A DNA stretch of 64,000 bases from Vibrio bivalvicida (GCF_001399455.2 NZ_LLEI02000043.1:357431-421430), one strand, 5' to 3'; shown: positions 41,670-51,053, counted from the first letter of the stretch. The notes: generated from the letters alone by a model not told the origin. A program made the numbers and translations.

Positions 41670-42491
41670 ATGAAAAAGACAGTAATCGGTGCAATCGCAC
41701 TTCTAGGCGCAATGGCAGTGACTTCAGTTTCTGCTAAAGAAACTATCTCTGCAGTTGGCTCTAGCAGCGTAACTCCACTGATGGAAGTTTTCTCTGAAAC
41801 ATATATGAAGACACACAACAACGTATTTATCGAAGTTCAAGGCCCTGGTTCTTCTGCTGGTGTTAAAGCAGCGAAAAACGGCAGTGCTGACCTTGGTATG
41901 TCTTCACGTAACCTGAAAGATTCTGAAAAAGAGCCTGCGCTTAAAGAATTAACCGTTGCACTAGACGGTATCGCAGTGGTTGTTAACCCTAAAAATGGTC
42001 TAGACAAGCTAACTGCTCAACAAGTCACGGCGATTTATAAAGGTGACATCACTAACTGGAAAGACGTCGGTGGTGCAGACAAGCCAATCGTAGCGATCAC
42101 TCGAGATACTGCTTCTGGTACTCGTGGTGCTTTCGAAGACATCATGAAGCTTAAAAAGAAAATCTCTGGTAAGAAGGTTTCTGCAATCTCTCAACGTGCT
42201 CAAGTTGCAAATGGTAACGGTGCACTAAAAACTATGGTTGCTTCAAACCCTTACGCTATCGGCTACATCTCACTAGGTACAGTTGATCAGTCTGTAAACG
42301 CGCTTTCAATCGACGGTGTTGAAGCGAACGTTGACAACGTTAAGAACGGTTCTTACAAAGTTGCACGTCCATTCCTTGTTCTTTTCAAAGAAGGCAAGCC
42401 ATCAGCTGAAGCTCAGAAGTTCCTAGATTGGATGGTTTCTGCTGAAGCACAAACGCTTGTAGACAATAAAGGCTACATCTCAGTTAACTAA
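41670..42491 (+). CDS. pstS: Phosphate-binding periplasmic protein
   Basis: This 273-residue protein has a signal peptide (about 1-22, ending VSA) and the PstS pattern: ISAVGSSSVTPLMEVF, GPGSSAGVKAAKNGSADLGM with the phosphate-binding loop, and TRDTASGTRGAFEDIM. It binds inorganic phosphate for the PstCAB importer. ATG 41670 is preceded by AAGGA; GTG 41667 is just upstream and less likely. It is a short type of PstS, as in the second-chromosome Vibrio pst operon. Confidence 0.94.
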   Translation: MKKTVIGAIALLGAMAVTSVSAKETISAVGSSSVTPLMEVFSETYMKTHNNVFIEVQGPGSSAGVKAAKNGSADLGMSSRNLKDSEKEPALKELTVALDGIAVVVNPKNGLDKLTAQQVTAIYKGDITNWKDVGGADKPIVAITRDTASGTRGAFEDIMKLKKKISGKKVSAISQRAQVANGNGALKTMVASNPYAIGYISLGTVDQSVNALSIDGVEANVDNVKNGSYKVARPFLVLFKEGKPSAEAQKFLDWMVSAEAQTLVDNKGYISVN

Positions 42492-42518
42492 TATCAGTTA
42501 ACCCTACTTACTAACTTT

Positions 42519-42550
42519 GCTCAGCCCACCTTTTCGGGCTGAGCGTTTTC
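42519..42550 (+). terminator. Hairpin/attenuator between pstS and pstC
   Basis: GCTCAGCCC (42519-42527) and GGGCTGAGC (42536-42544) form a perfect stem with an eight-base loop and a short GTTTTC tail. It probably lets pstS be made in excess over the membrane components. Confidence 0.75.
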
Positions 42551-42596
42551 AATCCATTTCGACTCTGCTTTGCAGCTCGAACTGTGAGATTTTCAT

Positions 42597-43526
42597 ATGA
42601 CCATCGCAAATAGTGAAAAGCTTATGAATACTGAAGTGACTCAACTAAATAAGTCAGGTCTGCGTGCCCAAAAACGTGTAGATTGGAAAGAACGTATCTT
42701 TCACGGCCTATTTTTAACCAGTGCGGTTATCGGTATTGTCTCTCTAGCGGTTATCGCTTACTTCATTGTTAAAGAAAGTATCCCAGCGTTCCAAGAAGTG
42801 GGTGTTTCAGGCATCGTCTTCGGCCAAGATTGGTTACCGCCGGCGCTTTATGGTGTTGCTACCATGATTGTTGCCTCTGTGGTATCAACCTTAGGTGCGG
42901 TTGTAGTTGGTGTGCCAGTTGGCGTTCTAACTGCGATTTACATTGCTGAAATCGCGCCAAAACGTGTGGCAGACATTATTCGCCCTGCGGTAGAGCTTTT
43001 AGCGGGTATCCCATCGGTCGTATACGGCTTCTTCGGTCTGGTTATCATCGTTCCTCTGATTCAAAATATCTTCAATGTTCCGGCAGGTAACACGATTCTA
43101 GCGGGTATTATCGTGCTGGGTGTGATGATTCTTCCAACGGTTATCACGGTATCTGAAACTTCGATTCGCGCAGTACCAAGGACATATAAGGAAGGTTCGT
43201 TAGCACTAGGCGCTTCGAAAATCTTTACTATCTTCAAACTGTTAGTACCTGCTGCTCGAAGCGGTATTATGACCGGTGTGATTTTGGGTATCGGCCGTGC
43301 CCTTGGTGAAACCATGGCCATCATCATGGTAATGGGTAATGCGCCAGCGATGCCTGAAGGTATCCTTGATTCTGCCCGAACTCTAACGGCGAACATTGCG
43401 ATTGAAATGTCTTACGCAAGTGGTGTCCACGCGAACGCACTTTACGCAACAGGTGTTGTTCTACTGGTGTTTATTATGTCTCTGAATGCGGTTCTGCTTT
43501 ACCTTAACCGCGAGAAAGCGAGGTAA
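42597..43526 (+). CDS. pstC: Phosphate ABC transporter permease PstC
   Basis: This 309-residue permease has six hydrophobic segments and the ABC coupling loop LGASKIFTIFKLLVPAARSG. The segments VELLAGIPSVVYGFFGL and GIGRALGETMAIIMVMGNAP identify it as PstC. It starts 105 bases after pstS, past a hairpin. The stop codon overlaps the pstA start by one base. An internal ATG at 42624 is a possible alternative start. Confidence 0.95.
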   Translation: MTIANSEKLMNTEVTQLNKSGLRAQKRVDWKERIFHGLFLTSAVIGIVSLAVIAYFIVKESIPAFQEVGVSGIVFGQDWLPPALYGVATMIVASVVSTLGAVVVGVPVGVLTAIYIAEIAPKRVADIIRPAVELLAGIPSVVYGFFGLVIIVPLIQNIFNVPAGNTILAGIIVLGVMILPTVITVSETSIRAVPRTYKEGSLALGASKIFTIFKLLVPAARSGIMTGVILGIGRALGETMAIIMVMGNAPAMPEGILDSARTLTANIAIEMSYASGVHANALYATGVVLLVFIMSLNAVLLYLNREKAR

Positions 43527-44440
43527 TGACCATGTCTCAATTATCGCAATCACCTAGCCAATCAAAGGTCTCGCAAATGGATACAGCAAAGCTGAAAAAG
43601 GCACGTCAGACTAAAGACAATATCTTAAATGCATTTGTGTGGGCCTCTGCCGCACTAACGGTTGGATTTCTATTCTGGATTATTTGGTACATTTTATCGA
43701 ATGGTCTTAAGCATGTAGATTGGGCATTCATTACCGATAACTATACAGCGACTGGAGAAGAAAAAGGCATCTTCCCAATGATTGTGTCGACCATATACAT
43801 GGTTATCGCCTCAATTGCTGTTGCCGCACCTCTTGGCATCATGACGGCAATCTACTTAACCGAGTACGCTAAAGTGGGTAGTCGTTTGGTTAAGGTTATC
43901 CGTTTTTGTACTGAGTCACTGGCCGGTATACCATCGATCATCTTTGGCCTATTCGGTATGACTTTCTTTGTTGCGATTCTTGGCCTTGGTTTCTCGATTC
44001 TATCGGGTGCTCTAACACTAAGTATCCTTATTCTGCCAGTGATTATTCGTACCACGGAAGAAGCGCTTATGGCAGTACCACAAACTTATCGTGAAGGCTC
44101 TTATGCGCTAGGATCTTCAAAAATCTACACCATCTGGCGCCTTATCTTACCTAGTGCGACGCCAGGTATCTTAACTTCGGTCATTCTAAGTATCGGTCGT
44201 GTAATTGGTGAATCAGCACCAGTTTTTTTAACGGCGGGTATGGTTGCGCGAATTCCGGATTCGTTACTCGATTCAGGGCGCACGCTGACGGTTCATCTAT
44301 ATAAGCTAACAACCGAGCTGTTCACTATTGAAGAGTGGAATCAAGCGTACGGTACAGCAACAGTGCTGATTGTAGTGGTCTTATTGATTAATACGGCGAC
44401 TAAGTTCATTGCTAGCCGCTTTAACAAAGCTACGTATTAA
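43526..44440 (+). CDS. pstA: Phosphate ABC transporter permease PstA
   Basis: This 304-residue permease is the PstC partner, with six membrane segments, the ESLAGIPSIIFGLFGM segment, LGSSKIYTIWRLILPSATPG as coupling loop and GRVIGESAPVFLTAG near the end. The start overlaps the pstC stop by one base (TAATG), which implies translational coupling. It is followed 50 bases later by pstB. Confidence 0.95.
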   Translation: MTMSQLSQSPSQSKVSQMDTAKLKKARQTKDNILNAFVWASAALTVGFLFWIIWYILSNGLKHVDWAFITDNYTATGEEKGIFPMIVSTIYMVIASIAVAAPLGIMTAIYLTEYAKVGSRLVKVIRFCTESLAGIPSIIFGLFGMTFFVAILGLGFSILSGALTLSILILPVIIRTTEEALMAVPQTYREGSYALGSSKIYTIWRLILPSATPGILTSVILSIGRVIGESAPVFLTAGMVARIPDSLLDSGRTLTVHLYKLTTELFTIEEWNQAYGTATVLIVVVLLINTATKFIASRFNKATY

Positions 44441-44490
44441 GCCTACTCAGCACAGTTAGACACGAATTATAGAATTAAGAGACTAAGAAC

Positions 44491-45240
44491 ATGAACAAGT
44501 TTAATATTGAAAACCTAGATCTATTTTATGGCGAAAACCAAGCACTTAAGTCAATTAACCTTCCAGTTCCAGAGCGCCAAGTTACCGCTTTGATCGGTCC
44601 ATCTGGCTGTGGTAAATCAACGTTATTGCGCTGCTTGAACCGAATGAATGACCTGATTGAAGGTGTGAAGATAACGGGGCGTCTAGATATGGACGGTGAC
44701 GACATCTACGGAAACATTGATGTTGCAGATCTGCGTATCAAGGTTGGTATGGTTTTCCAAAAGCCAAACCCATTCCCAATGAGCATCTATGAGAATGTTG
44801 CGTACGGTCTACGGGCTCAAGGTATCAAAGATAAAAAACACATCGACGAAGTAGTAGAGCGCTCGTTGCGTGGTGCCGCATTATGGGATGAAGTAAAAGA
44901 TCGCCTTAAGTCTCATGCATTTGGTTTGTCTGGTGGTCAGCAGCAACGTCTGTGTATCGCTCGTACGATAGCGATGGAACCGGATGTTATCCTAATGGAT
45001 GAACCCACCTCAGCACTTGACCCAATAGCAACTCATAAAATTGAAGAGCTAATGGAAGAGTTAAAGAAAAACTACACAATCGTCATCGTCACTCACTCAA
45101 TGCAGCAAGCGCGCCGTATTTCTGACCGTACTGCGTTTTTCTTAATGGGAGAGCTTGTAGAGCACAACGATACTCAGGTGATCTTCAGTACACCGAAAGA
45201 TGACCGCACTAAAGGTTATGTAAACGGTGACTTCGGTTAA
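44491..45240 (+). CDS. pstB: Phosphate ABC transporter ATP-binding protein
   Basis: This 249-residue ATPase has Walker A GPSGCGKST near residue 35, the Q-loop in VGMVFQKPNPFPMS, signature LSGGQQQR, Walker B VILMDEPTSALDP and the switch His in VTHSMQQA. It drives phosphate import. It is the last gene of this operon and a terminator follows. No phoU is present here, unlike the enterobacterial pst operon, so regulation by PhoU must come from elsewhere if at all. Confidence 0.96.
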   Translation: MNKFNIENLDLFYGENQALKSINLPVPERQVTALIGPSGCGKSTLLRCLNRMNDLIEGVKITGRLDMDGDDIYGNIDVADLRIKVGMVFQKPNPFPMSIYENVAYGLRAQGIKDKKHIDEVVERSLRGAALWDEVKDRLKSHAFGLSGGQQQRLCIARTIAMEPDVILMDEPTSALDPIATHKIEELMEELKKNYTIVIVTHSMQQARRISDRTAFFLMGELVEHNDTQVIFSTPKDDRTKGYVNGDFG

Positions 45241-45283
45241 CCAGTTACTAAGAGAATATTATAACTATAAGCGATGGTACTTT

Positions 45284-45309
45284 GCCCCTCTTTATGAGGG
45301 GCTTTTTTA
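45284..45309 (+). terminator. Rho-independent terminator after pstB
   Basis: GCCCCTC (45284-45290) and GAGGGGC (45296-45302) form a perfect stem with loop TTTAT and a following T run. Confidence 0.88.
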
Positions 45310-45400
45310 TGTCTTTTAGAAGATGTATTCAGTTAGGGCTATCGCATTTGACTCAAACAAGAAGTGCTGCAAAGTATGCGCGTCAAATTCACCTAGTGCT

Positions 45401-46510
45401 TTAACCAACGGTGTTGGTAGCATCCACCTTCCTAGAAGCGTGCTTTTCTATGTACATTCGGCTGTCAGCGATGAGCATGAGTTCGTTGCTCTCTTCTGCG
45501 TCTTCCGGGAAATGCGCACTGCCAACACTCGAACTCATATGAATCGCGGTCCCATCCGTTACTATGATTGAAGCTCGCATTTTGTGGTGAATGTCATTGG
45601 TAATAGAGGCGATTTCGTTTTCATCGATTTTGTCACTTATCACAGCAAACTCATCTCCCCCTATACGGTAGCATATTGCATCTAAGCAACTTAACCTTTC
45701 AGCGAATGCTTTGAGTACCCTGTCTCCTGCTTGATGGCCGTGTTGGTCGTTCACTTCTTTGAAACCATTCAGGTCAAGCAAGAACAGGTGGAATGGGTAG
45801 TCGTTGTGAATTCTCCATTTCAGATCGTTAAACAACGCTAAGCGGTTTGCGATGCCAGTTAACGAGTCTGTTAGCGACTGTTGTCGATGGTATTCAGACT
45901 CTTTGTGGAGTATGAATGTGACTAGTACGACGCATACGATCAGCAAGAGCAAAGAAGTTAATTGGATCTGGTTTAAATTTTTTGCTGCTTGTTGTTGGTA
46001 TTCATACAAAGGACTTTTAACACGAAAGTTGGTGTTCACATACTTAATCATCGAATGATAGAGGGCGTCTAACTCAACTGAAAGGGCATCTGCTTGTTGC
46101 TGTGAATTTAATTGCTCAAGCTTAGGCTCTAAAGATTGGAAGTGGGTAAATAGTGTTGTGAAAAACTCTCTTGCTCCTGGTAGCGAGATAAACGAGTCCG
46201 CTTCATCGCTTGTGAGTAGCAGATCAAAACGCGACCAAGTAAGCTCATATTTCAACAAAGCATTATCTAGATACTCATTATTGTTGGTCGAAAAGGGCAC
46301 AATGGCTTTTAACTCGGTGAACTCTTTAGTCAACTGAAGCAAAAACCAGGTAGCTTGGTTTTGTTGTTCACTGTATGACTGGGCATGCTGTCGAGTTGCC
46401 GAAAGAAAGAATAGGTTGGCAGCAATCAACACAACGCTAAGGAGAAGCAGTAAATACTTTGCGCGTTTTAATAACGTAGAAGGATCACTTGTATTATTGA
46501 GTTTCCACAT
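45401..46510 (-). CDS. Membrane diguanylate cyclase (GGDEF)
   Basis: This 369-residue protein has a membrane helix near residues 15-36, a helical periplasmic region (about 40-185), a second helix (about 185-205) and a GGDEF domain. The active-site motif RIGGDEFAV is intact, and SLTDSLTGIANR and LDLNGFKEVNDQHGH are typical, so it should make c-di-GMP. The usual RxxD inhibitory site is not evident. In position and content it matches the GGDEF gene beside the pst operon on Vibrio cholerae chromosome 2 (cdgA, VCA0074 as I recall). It overlaps the upstream periplasmic protein gene by 17 bases, so the two are likely a functional pair. Confidence 0.85.
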   Translation of the reverse strand: MWKLNNTSDPSTLLKRAKYLLLLLSVVLIAANLFFLSATRQHAQSYSEQQNQATWFLLQLTKEFTELKAIVPFSTNNNEYLDNALLKYELTWSRFDLLLTSDEADSFISLPGAREFFTTLFTHFQSLEPKLEQLNSQQQADALSVELDALYHSMIKYVNTNFRVKSPLYEYQQQAAKNLNQIQLTSLLLLIVCVVLVTFILHKESEYHRQQSLTDSLTGIANRLALFNDLKWRIHNDYPFHLFLLDLNGFKEVNDQHGHQAGDRVLKAFAERLSCLDAICYRIGGDEFAVISDKIDENEIASITNDIHHKMRASIIVTDGTAIHMSSSVGSAHFPEDAEESNELMLIADSRMYIEKHASRKVDATNTVG

Positions 46511-46976
46511 CTTCTTTTCTATGCACCATTATCTCATCAATTTGCCACACCATTTGTGAATGAAATACGGCATTATCGATCTCTGGGTTCTTATCTAAAT
46601 CAAAGACCAGCCAATAAGGGCCTTTGTTTCGAACCTTCATTTTTTTGTCATTCATTTTGTATGCAACAATGGGTTCATATTGCAGAATATCTTCAATTTG
46701 AGAACTTGCGGCGTAATCGTTAAGTGCTATGAAAGAGATGGAGAAAGCATCGTCTATGGCTAGGTATTTCAATAGTTCGGTGACTTTGAAGCCGGTATAT
46801 TTGTTTTTATTTGGATACCAAGGAAGATCGGTAGTGAATGAAGTTGGCTTTAAATGTGTGGTGATATCTGTATGGGAGAGAAATATGGGTTGTTGTTCTC
46901 CAACGCGGATAACGAGTGGGGCAGCGAGAATCTGAAAACTCGCGACTAGTGATAGAAATACTAGCAACCACCTCAT
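46494..46976 (-). CDS. Periplasmic molybdopterin-fold-like protein paired with the GGDEF
   Basis: This 160-residue protein has a signal peptide (about 1-18, ending LAA) and a domain like the sulfite-oxidase/molybdopterin fold found in small periplasmic proteins: YTGFKVTELLKYL, a DYAASSQIEDILQYEPIVAYK segment in split form (NDYAASSQIEDI and YEPIVAYKMNDK), then VRNKGPYWLVFDLDKNPE and QMVWQIDEIMV. The molybdenum-ligating cysteine is absent, so it is more likely a binding or sensing protein than an enzyme. It overlaps the GGDEF gene by 17 bases and probably feeds a signal to it. ATG 46976 follows AGGAG; the upstream ATG 47015 is less likely. Confidence 0.65.
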   Translation of the reverse strand: MRWLLVFLSLVASFQILAAPLVIRVGEQQPIFLSHTDITTHLKPTSFTTDLPWYPNKNKYTGFKVTELLKYLAIDDAFSISFIALNDYAASSQIEDILQYEPIVAYKMNDKKMKVRNKGPYWLVFDLDKNPEIDNAVFHSQMVWQIDEIMVHRKEDVETQ

Positions 46977-47105
46977 AAGCACTCCTGCATCTAATATTAT
47001 TATGCAATGTATCATTAATTATATGATGAGATGATTAGTTAGGTAGTTTTAATTTCTATTCTACCAATCAACTAGCCAATTAGTAGTAGAGGAATGTTAG
47101 GCACA

Positions 47106-47128
47106 AAAAAGCCCCCGAAGGGGCTCAA
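47106..47128 (-). terminator. Rho-independent terminator after yjiH-like gene
   Basis: AGCCCC (47110-47115) and GGGGCT (47120-47125) form a perfect stem with loop CGAA. On the minus strand the stem is followed by a T run. Confidence 0.85.
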
Positions 47129-47139
47129 AGAAAAGTTGA

Positions 47140-48510
47140 TTAGAATATGAGGTGAGCCACTCCGGCAATCACTGGTAAGGTAATCAAGGTACGCAAGATG
47201 AAGATTGCGAACAACTCAAAGATATTCACTGGAATACGGCTACCAAGCAGTAGAGCACCAACTTCAGACATGTAAATCAACTGTGTTACTGACATAGCTG
47301 CGATGACAAAGCGAGTCATTTCATTGTCAATTGAAGCGGCTAAAATTGCAGGAATAAACATATCTGCAAAGCCAACAACGATCGTTTCTGATGCTGCCGC
47401 CGCTTCAGGTACTCCTAGCAGTTCAAGGAATGGGATGAAAGGTTGACCAAGAACACTAAACACTGAAGTGTACTCGGCAATTACAAGTGCAATCGTACCT
47501 AAGCCCATAACGACAGGAAGCACGCCGAATACCATATCGACGGCATTACGTACTCCTTCACCAAAGACACCTTTAACCGACTTCACCTGAGCTGCTTTCT
47601 TTAGCGCCAGATCCAAACCCCATGAGAAAGCTGTGTGCCCTAGAGGAATCGCATCTGCATCTTTGTCTGGGGTTGAACCGTCGATGAAGGTGTTTTTCTT
47701 AAAGCTTAATGGCGGAAGGCGAGGGATGATAATTGCCGCAACTAAACCCGCTAAGCAGATAGCACCATAGAATGGCAGGAATAGGTGTTCTAGCTCTACC
47801 TGAGCAATGACGACTAAACTGAAGGTAATCGAGACTGCAGAAAAAGTTGTACCGACAACAGCGGCTTCACGTTGCGTATAGAACTTGTTTTCATACTGCT
47901 TACTTGTAAGAAGGATACCGACAGAACCATCACCAAGCCAAGACGCCATACAGTCAATGGCGCTACGTCCTGGTAGATTAAATACTGGACGCATCACTTT
48001 ACTCAGTAATGTGCCGAATAATTCTAGCAAGCCAAAGTTAAGGAGTAGCGGTAACAGTAATCCCGCGAAAATGAAGACAGAAAATAGAGTAGGTAGTAGC
48101 CCTTCAAGAACAAGGCCACCTGTGTTTTCTTCCCATACGGCGTTTGGTCCTACTTGGAAAAATGTCATGGTGACAGCGGCGCCACCAATTAACCTTACGG
48201 CTAGCCAAAGTGGGCTTGGATTGAATAATCCATTTAGAAAGTCATTGCTAGCGATAAAAGCAGGTGTTTTGATCCGGCACAGTGCAGAGGCTACAGCCAT
48301 AAATGCGATGATAGCCGTTATCATACCAACTAGGTGGTCACCAAAAATGGCTTGGATTGATTTCGCCAGTACTGCGACAGGAATAGTGATATCGCCTTCG
48401 TAGCTGATCGGAGCCATAAAAAGGAACAGACCGACTAATGAAGGAATAAAGAACATCCAAAAGTTACTTTTGCCCTTTGGCTGTTCTGTTGATTGAGCGC
48501 TATTTTGCAT
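47140..48510 (-). CDS. YjiH-family membrane protein with nucleoside-transporter gate domain
   Basis: This 456-residue inner-membrane protein has about ten hydrophobic segments and two Gate-like halves typical of the YjiH family (FWMFFIPSLVGLFLFMAP at the start; SWLGDGSVGILLTSKQY near 190; FGVLPVVMGLGTIALVIAEY; AIDMFIPAIL-like segment GFADMFIPAILAASI). It probably transports a small molecule, but the substrate is unknown. A short polar leader precedes the first helix. It is a single gene with its own terminator. The 239 bases upstream are AT-rich with nothing recognisable. Confidence 0.8.
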   Translation of the reverse strand: MQNSAQSTEQPKGKSNFWMFFIPSLVGLFLFMAPISYEGDITIPVAVLAKSIQAIFGDHLVGMITAIIAFMAVASALCRIKTPAFIASNDFLNGLFNPSPLWLAVRLIGGAAVTMTFFQVGPNAVWEENTGGLVLEGLLPTLFSVFIFAGLLLPLLLNFGLLELFGTLLSKVMRPVFNLPGRSAIDCMASWLGDGSVGILLTSKQYENKFYTQREAAVVGTTFSAVSITFSLVVIAQVELEHLFLPFYGAICLAGLVAAIIIPRLPPLSFKKNTFIDGSTPDKDADAIPLGHTAFSWGLDLALKKAAQVKSVKGVFGEGVRNAVDMVFGVLPVVMGLGTIALVIAEYTSVFSVLGQPFIPFLELLGVPEAAAASETIVVGFADMFIPAILAASIDNEMTRFVIAAMSVTQLIYMSEVGALLLGSRIPVNIFELFAIFILRTLITLPVIAGVAHLIF

Positions 48511-48749
48511 ACGTTTCTCGAGTTACAACTAGTTAAATAGTATAGCCATTCCGAATGGCATATATATTCACTAAACATCCATATATTATCAAACTGGCGC
48601 AAGATTAATGACTTTTATGCATCCTTGCAATACTATTCAATAAATATCGTTAAATATTCACAATAAAGCGTTGAATATTTGTAATTTAGTGGTTGAATGT
48701 ATCGAGGATGTTAAATTGTTTGCCTGTGTGTTTCAAGTGATGTGGCACA

Positions 48750-49415
48750 TTATTTGTTCGTACTATGGTTGAAAAGGAAGCGCCAATAGGCAAGAGCGAG
48801 TATGAAAGCCAAAGCGACAGGTAGCAGTAATGCTGCTATTGAGTAAAGTGAAAACAACTTGGCGCCTAAAACACCACCGAATAAAAATCCACAGAAAATA
48901 AACATAAATAGTTTAGCTTTCCTATAGTCGAAGCTCTCCCCACGTAACTTTGCCCCAACCATCAGCCCTAAATCAGTGATGATCCCTGTCAGATGGGTAG
49001 TCCGAACAATCGCCCCGCTAAAAGTCGTGATCATCGCGTTTTGTAGGCCACATGCGGCTGAAGCGAAGTATTGCCCTGAAAGGTAGTTTCTATCAAGTAG
49101 CCAATACGCGCCTAGTAGTAACAAGCCCTCAACGCACAGTGCGACTCCGTATCTACGGCCTAGCTTAAGAGCAGTGCTCTCGATAAATAGCCCACTTAGT
49201 ATGGCACCACATAGAAAACTGAATAGGATGAGAAACAGATGACTAGTTTGCGCATTGAGTTCTTTTATTGACGCCCCTAGTAAGGTTACTGTACCAGATA
49301 TATGTGAAACCGCTTGGTGCTGGAAACCGAGCAACCCAATGGCATTGACAGTGCCTGCCAATAAGGCGAGTAGAAAAGCGCCATACTCTACCCAACGAGG
49401 AAGTTTGGTGATCAA
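48750..49415 (-). CDS. DUF1275 (YoaK-type) membrane protein
   Basis: This 221-residue protein has six to seven membrane segments and the DUF1275 pattern: LLALLAGTVNAIGLLGF, VSHISGTVTLLGASI, and CGLQNAMITTFSGAIVRTTHLTG in split form (GLQNAMITTFSGAIVRTTH, then LTGIITDLGLMVG). The family is widespread and its function is not established; a transport role is plausible. It seems to be transcribed alone. Confidence 0.8.
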   Translation of the reverse strand: MITKLPRWVEYGAFLLALLAGTVNAIGLLGFQHQAVSHISGTVTLLGASIKELNAQTSHLFLILFSFLCGAILSGLFIESTALKLGRRYGVALCVEGLLLLGAYWLLDRNYLSGQYFASAACGLQNAMITTFSGAIVRTTHLTGIITDLGLMVGAKLRGESFDYRKAKLFMFIFCGFLFGGVLGAKLFSLYSIAALLLPVALAFILALAYWRFLFNHSTNK

Positions 49416-49517
49416 AATTGGCTCCTTAGATTAGGGCGCAATTATAGAGCGACTATGCTTCCTTCGGTAGAGGGAAGTTACCGAGAAAATTGATCCGAAA
49501 CAATGAAGCGAAAAGAT

Positions 49518-49925
49518 CTAATGGTAGTGTTCCATCTGACAGTCAAACTTAACCCACCCATGTTTCTTCTCCTCATAAACTGAAAAACTTGGAGTGGGGA
49601 AATCTTGCTCGTTGAATACGCCGACAGGCACAACAATAAAATCGGGTGCAGCTTGTAGGCTGAGTAGCATAGTCGTACTGCATCTTGGACAAAAAGAGTA
49701 GGTCACTTGATTGCCAGAATCACTTATTCGAGTGTAATCCACCAGTTCACCGCTAAAGGAAACTTGCTCTTTTAAAAAGCGAGCTTGTACACCAAATACG
49801 CTACCAGTCCGTTTTTGACAGTCAAAGCAATGGCAAATAGCGGTACGGGTAGGCTCACCATGACAAACTAAGTTGGCTTGACCGCAACTGCAACCTGCTA
49901 TTCGAACTTTCTTGTGCTGTACCAT
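49518..49925 (-). CDS. GFA-family zinc-binding protein
   Basis: This 135-residue protein fits the GFA (glutathione-dependent formaldehyde-activating enzyme-like) fold: CSCG near residue 12, CHCFDCQKRTGSVFG near 31, and FCPRCSTTM near 78, the zinc-binding cysteines in order. True formaldehyde activation is shown for few members, so the role here is unknown. It is transcribed alone and is divergent from the gene at 49997. Confidence 0.82.
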   Translation of the reverse strand: MVQHKKVRIAGCSCGQANLVCHGEPTRTAICHCFDCQKRTGSVFGVQARFLKEQVSFSGELVDYTRISDSGNQVTYSFCPRCSTTMLLSLQAAPDFIVVPVGVFNEQDFPTPSFSVYEEKKHGWVKFDCQMEHYH

Positions 49926-49996
49926 TTTAACTCCTATTTATACCCTGTTAACATGGTGGCGATTATTCTAAAGACTTCAACAAGACCTTAACTAAG

Positions 49997-50608
49997 ATGA
50001 AAAAGCGCCTATTACCTGTTCCACTTATCCTTTTGATTCCTATCGTATTGCTAATAATAGTTTCTGTGGCAGGGGTTTACCGATTTAGCCTTAGTGATGA
50101 AGAAATTTTAGCCAAATTTCCTAGCCAAGTCTCGCAAACAGATCCCGTAATGCAAACCGTGTTTTCGATTAAAACTGCAAATCCTTGGACAGTCAAAATT
50201 CCTGAAAGTAGTGCCTTTACATTTATAGATGATATGGATCAGCTACCAATTGTTAAAGGAACATACGAAGACGGTGCTGAACGAGGTGTGGTTTCGACTA
50301 ATACTGATTTTAATGTCCAGGTAAACGAGACGACCTATGTGTCCCCTTTTGCTGTGAGCAATCAAGGCTCCGGTACTTTCTATTATCTGCTTGTCTCTAA
50401 GTATGACGAATTTAGACAGCGCATGGTAACTAAGGGAGCAACTTACCTAGGGGACCGAATTCGTGTACAAGAGTTGTCGGTAGGAGGCTCTGTGGTGACC
50501 GTTAAACTCTTGGAACGTGATGAACATCAAGCCATGTCTGAGGAGCCTTCTAAATTAACCACTATACTTTTCAAGGTAACTGAGCAAGATAGCTTAGAAA
50601 AGCAATAG
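49997..50608 (+). CDS. Membrane-anchored protein of unknown function
   Basis: This 203-residue protein has one strong N-terminal membrane segment (PLILLIPIVLLIIVSVAGV) and a soluble region expected in the periplasm. The soluble part has mixed strands (NPWTVKIPESSAFTFIDDM; TTYVSPFAVSNQGSGTFYY; VTVKLLERDEHQ) and no motif I recognise. It is divergent from the GFA gene and 106 bases before the CBM48-like gene. Confidence 0.65.
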   Translation: MKKRLLPVPLILLIPIVLLIIVSVAGVYRFSLSDEEILAKFPSQVSQTDPVMQTVFSIKTANPWTVKIPESSAFTFIDDMDQLPIVKGTYEDGAERGVVSTNTDFNVQVNETTYVSPFAVSNQGSGTFYYLLVSKYDEFRQRMVTKGATYLGDRIRVQELSVGGSVVTVKLLERDEHQAMSEEPSKLTTILFKVTEQDSLEKQ

Positions 50609-50714
50609 GGTGGAAGAACCCGGTGTATCCGCATTGAATATGTGCGATAGATTGCTTATGATTTGACCTAGCAAGTTGTGAGATGGAATTGAATTGTCGT
50701 TAATGGAGTAAACT

Positions 50715-51014
50715 ATGATTAATAAGCGTTTTTTTAAAACGAAAGATGAAGTTGAAGTTACCTTTGAACTTTCAGCTGATGAAGTAGGTCAATCAGTTGC
50801 AATTGTCGCTGACTTTCTAGACTGGCAACCTGCCGAAATGAAAAAAGTCGCGAAGTCTAAATCGTATAAATTCAAGACTCGTCTACCTAAAGATAGCCAG
50901 TTTGAGTTCAGGTATTTGGTAGACAAAGAAAAATGGGTCAATGATCCGCAAGCCGACCAGTATCGTCCGAACGGATATGGTGAAGATAACGGTTTAATCT
51001 CGACTTATCAGTAA
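50715..51014 (+). CDS. Isoamylase-early-set (CBM48/AMPK-like) small protein
   Basis: This 99-residue protein consists almost only of an immunoglobulin-like early-set domain of the glycogen-binding type: VEVTFELSADEVGQSVAIVA, then DFLDWQPAEMKKV and FEFRYLVDKEKWVNDPQADQ. In larger enzymes this domain binds alpha-glucans; free-standing copies occur in many gammaproteobacteria with no assigned role. It is cytoplasmic and followed by a terminator. Confidence 0.82.
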   Translation: MINKRFFKTKDEVEVTFELSADEVGQSVAIVADFLDWQPAEMKKVAKSKSYKFKTRLPKDSQFEFRYLVDKEKWVNDPQADQYRPNGYGEDNGLISTYQ

Positions 51015-51053
51015 TACCGATAGGTCCAGAAATAAGCTCTAATTTAGATAAAT

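Noticed and set aside
45323..45571. 82-codon plus-strand frame after pstB
   Set aside because: It runs into the GGDEF gene on the other strand and has no support as a protein.
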